Assembly: GCA_022606425.2 (NCBI GenBank)
Contig: JAHDVF020001261.1
Location: 62,001-126,000 of the forward strand
DNA from: Lepidostoma basale
Lineage: Eukaryota > Arthropoda > Insecta > Trichoptera > Lepidostomatidae
DNA length: 64,000 bases
Reading direction: 5' to 3'
Of the stretch, positions 63,580 through 64,000 are shown in pieces; within the stretch, counting starts at the first letter, position 1, and each line of letters starts with the position of its first letter. Both the position numbers and the translations under genes were made by a program. The notes under the pieces were generated by a model that was given only the letters and a program-made list of their open reading frames with translations, made no database searches and was not told the origin of the DNA.

Positions 63580-64000
63580 TTAGGTCCTTACATACGACAT
63601 TGGCGTTTTGTATGGGAGGAACATAAAGTTGATTTTTTTTAAATATAATATATTTATTTAATCAAAGTATGTACCATTGCTATCTATGCACTTTTGCCAT
63701 CTCATAGGTAGTTCATCGATCCCTTTACTAAAAAAACCATTCGGACGGGAATCAATAAAATCTTTGAAGTCGGTTTGGACTGCCCAATTGGAGTTGAATT
63801 CTTTCCCTTGCAAGAAGTTATCCAAATTTCGAAAAAAATAGTAATCTGTTGGGACAAGGTCCGGAGAGTACGGTGGATGTCTTAGACATTCCAATTGAAG
63901 CTCTTCTAATTCGGTAGCCGTCTGTTGTGCAGTGTGTGGTCTAGCGTTATCATGAAGCAGCAGTGGCCTAGAGCAATTAACCAGCCTCGGTTGTTTAGCA
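63580..64000 (-). mobile_element. mariner element Mar2, continues beyond window
   Basis: The inverted end TTAGGTCCTTACATACGACA to TTGGCGTTTTG begins at 63580, preceded by TA (63578-63579). The 3' UTR TATGGGAGGAACATAAAGTT matches Mar1. The other end lies outside. Confidence 0.93.
63658..64000 (-). CDS. mariner transposase C-terminal part (Mar2), open in window
   Basis: Open from the window edge to TAA at 63658-63660: AKQPRLVN, LLLHDNARPHTAQQTATELE, LECLRHPPYSPDLVPTDYYF and FLQGKEFNSNWAVQTDFKDF, ending QKCIDSNGTYFD. It carries the second and third catalytic aspartates (HDNARPH and PTDY) in D34D spacing. No stop or shift in the visible 114 codons, unlike Mar1. The first aspartate and the DNA-binding half are outside, so intactness cannot be judged. 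Confidence 0.9.
   Translation of the reverse strand, partial: AKQPRLVNCSRPLLLHDNARPHTAQQTATELEELQLECLRHPPYSPDLVPTDYYFFRNLDNFLQGKEFNSNWAVQTDFKDFIDSRPNGFFSKGIDELPMRWQKCIDSNGTYFD

Noticed and set aside
1..64000. CRISPR array, operons, ribosome binding sites
   Set aside because: No regular spacer-repeat array or tightly packed genes; the content is eukaryotic transposons. The only regular array (11740-11930) has no unique spacers.

Overview
The window reads as a piece of an AT-rich animal genome, most likely an insect or another arthropod. The grounds are the mix of RTE-like and Jockey-like non-LTR retrotransposons, SETMAR-like mariners, Penelope-type repeats, tRNA-headed SINEs and AT-rich hairpin MITEs, with no bacterial gene organisation. 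I found no convincing host protein-coding gene, rRNA or functional tRNA. Almost every open frame with recognisable protein similarity belongs to a mobile element, and most of these are broken.

The dominant family (called RTE-A here) encodes an APE-type endonuclease followed by a reverse transcriptase (RT) whose C-terminus ends in ...SAYP.GE[TM]A. It has a near-complete copy at 29397-32466, a long 5'-truncated copy at 25141-27038, another at 7205-9155, and more than a dozen fragments on both strands. Copies end either in (TTG)n or in (TTAG)n. Sequences near the two ends of RTE-A are inverted complements of each other. Two copies of a roughly 140-bp derivative (41926-42072 and 42729-42868) join the two ends directly. 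Other RTE-like families (C, D, E, F, G) are present mostly as C-terminal stubs with GAA-rich tails. Three Jockey-like 3' ends carry (TGATT)n tails: 18857-20092, 43797-44534 and 62734-62976.

Insertions are nested. Jockey J1 splits an RTE-A copy at 18856/20093. Jockey J2 splits an RTE-C copy, which itself sits between the two arms of a foldback element at 43352-44750. A roughly 1.2-kb mariner with TA target duplications lies at 46064-47298, and a second, better preserved mariner runs off the right edge from 63580.

Non-coding repeats are the other theme. A tRNA-derived SINE has eight copies. A roughly 230-bp hairpin MITE has about ten copies. A 168-bp MITE has TAA duplications. Two or three families of Penelope-like repeats carry hammerhead-ribozyme-like cores (CTGATGA, stem II, GAAA, NUH) at about ten places. 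There is also a 40-bp minisatellite grown inside a retrotransposon, a 595-bp duplicated block, and an inverted-repeat element containing an exact 121-bp copy of its neighbourhood.

The remaining sequence is AT-rich and holds nothing I can name. Boundaries of old elements are by eye and may be off by tens of bases. Letters for families are local labels, not database names.
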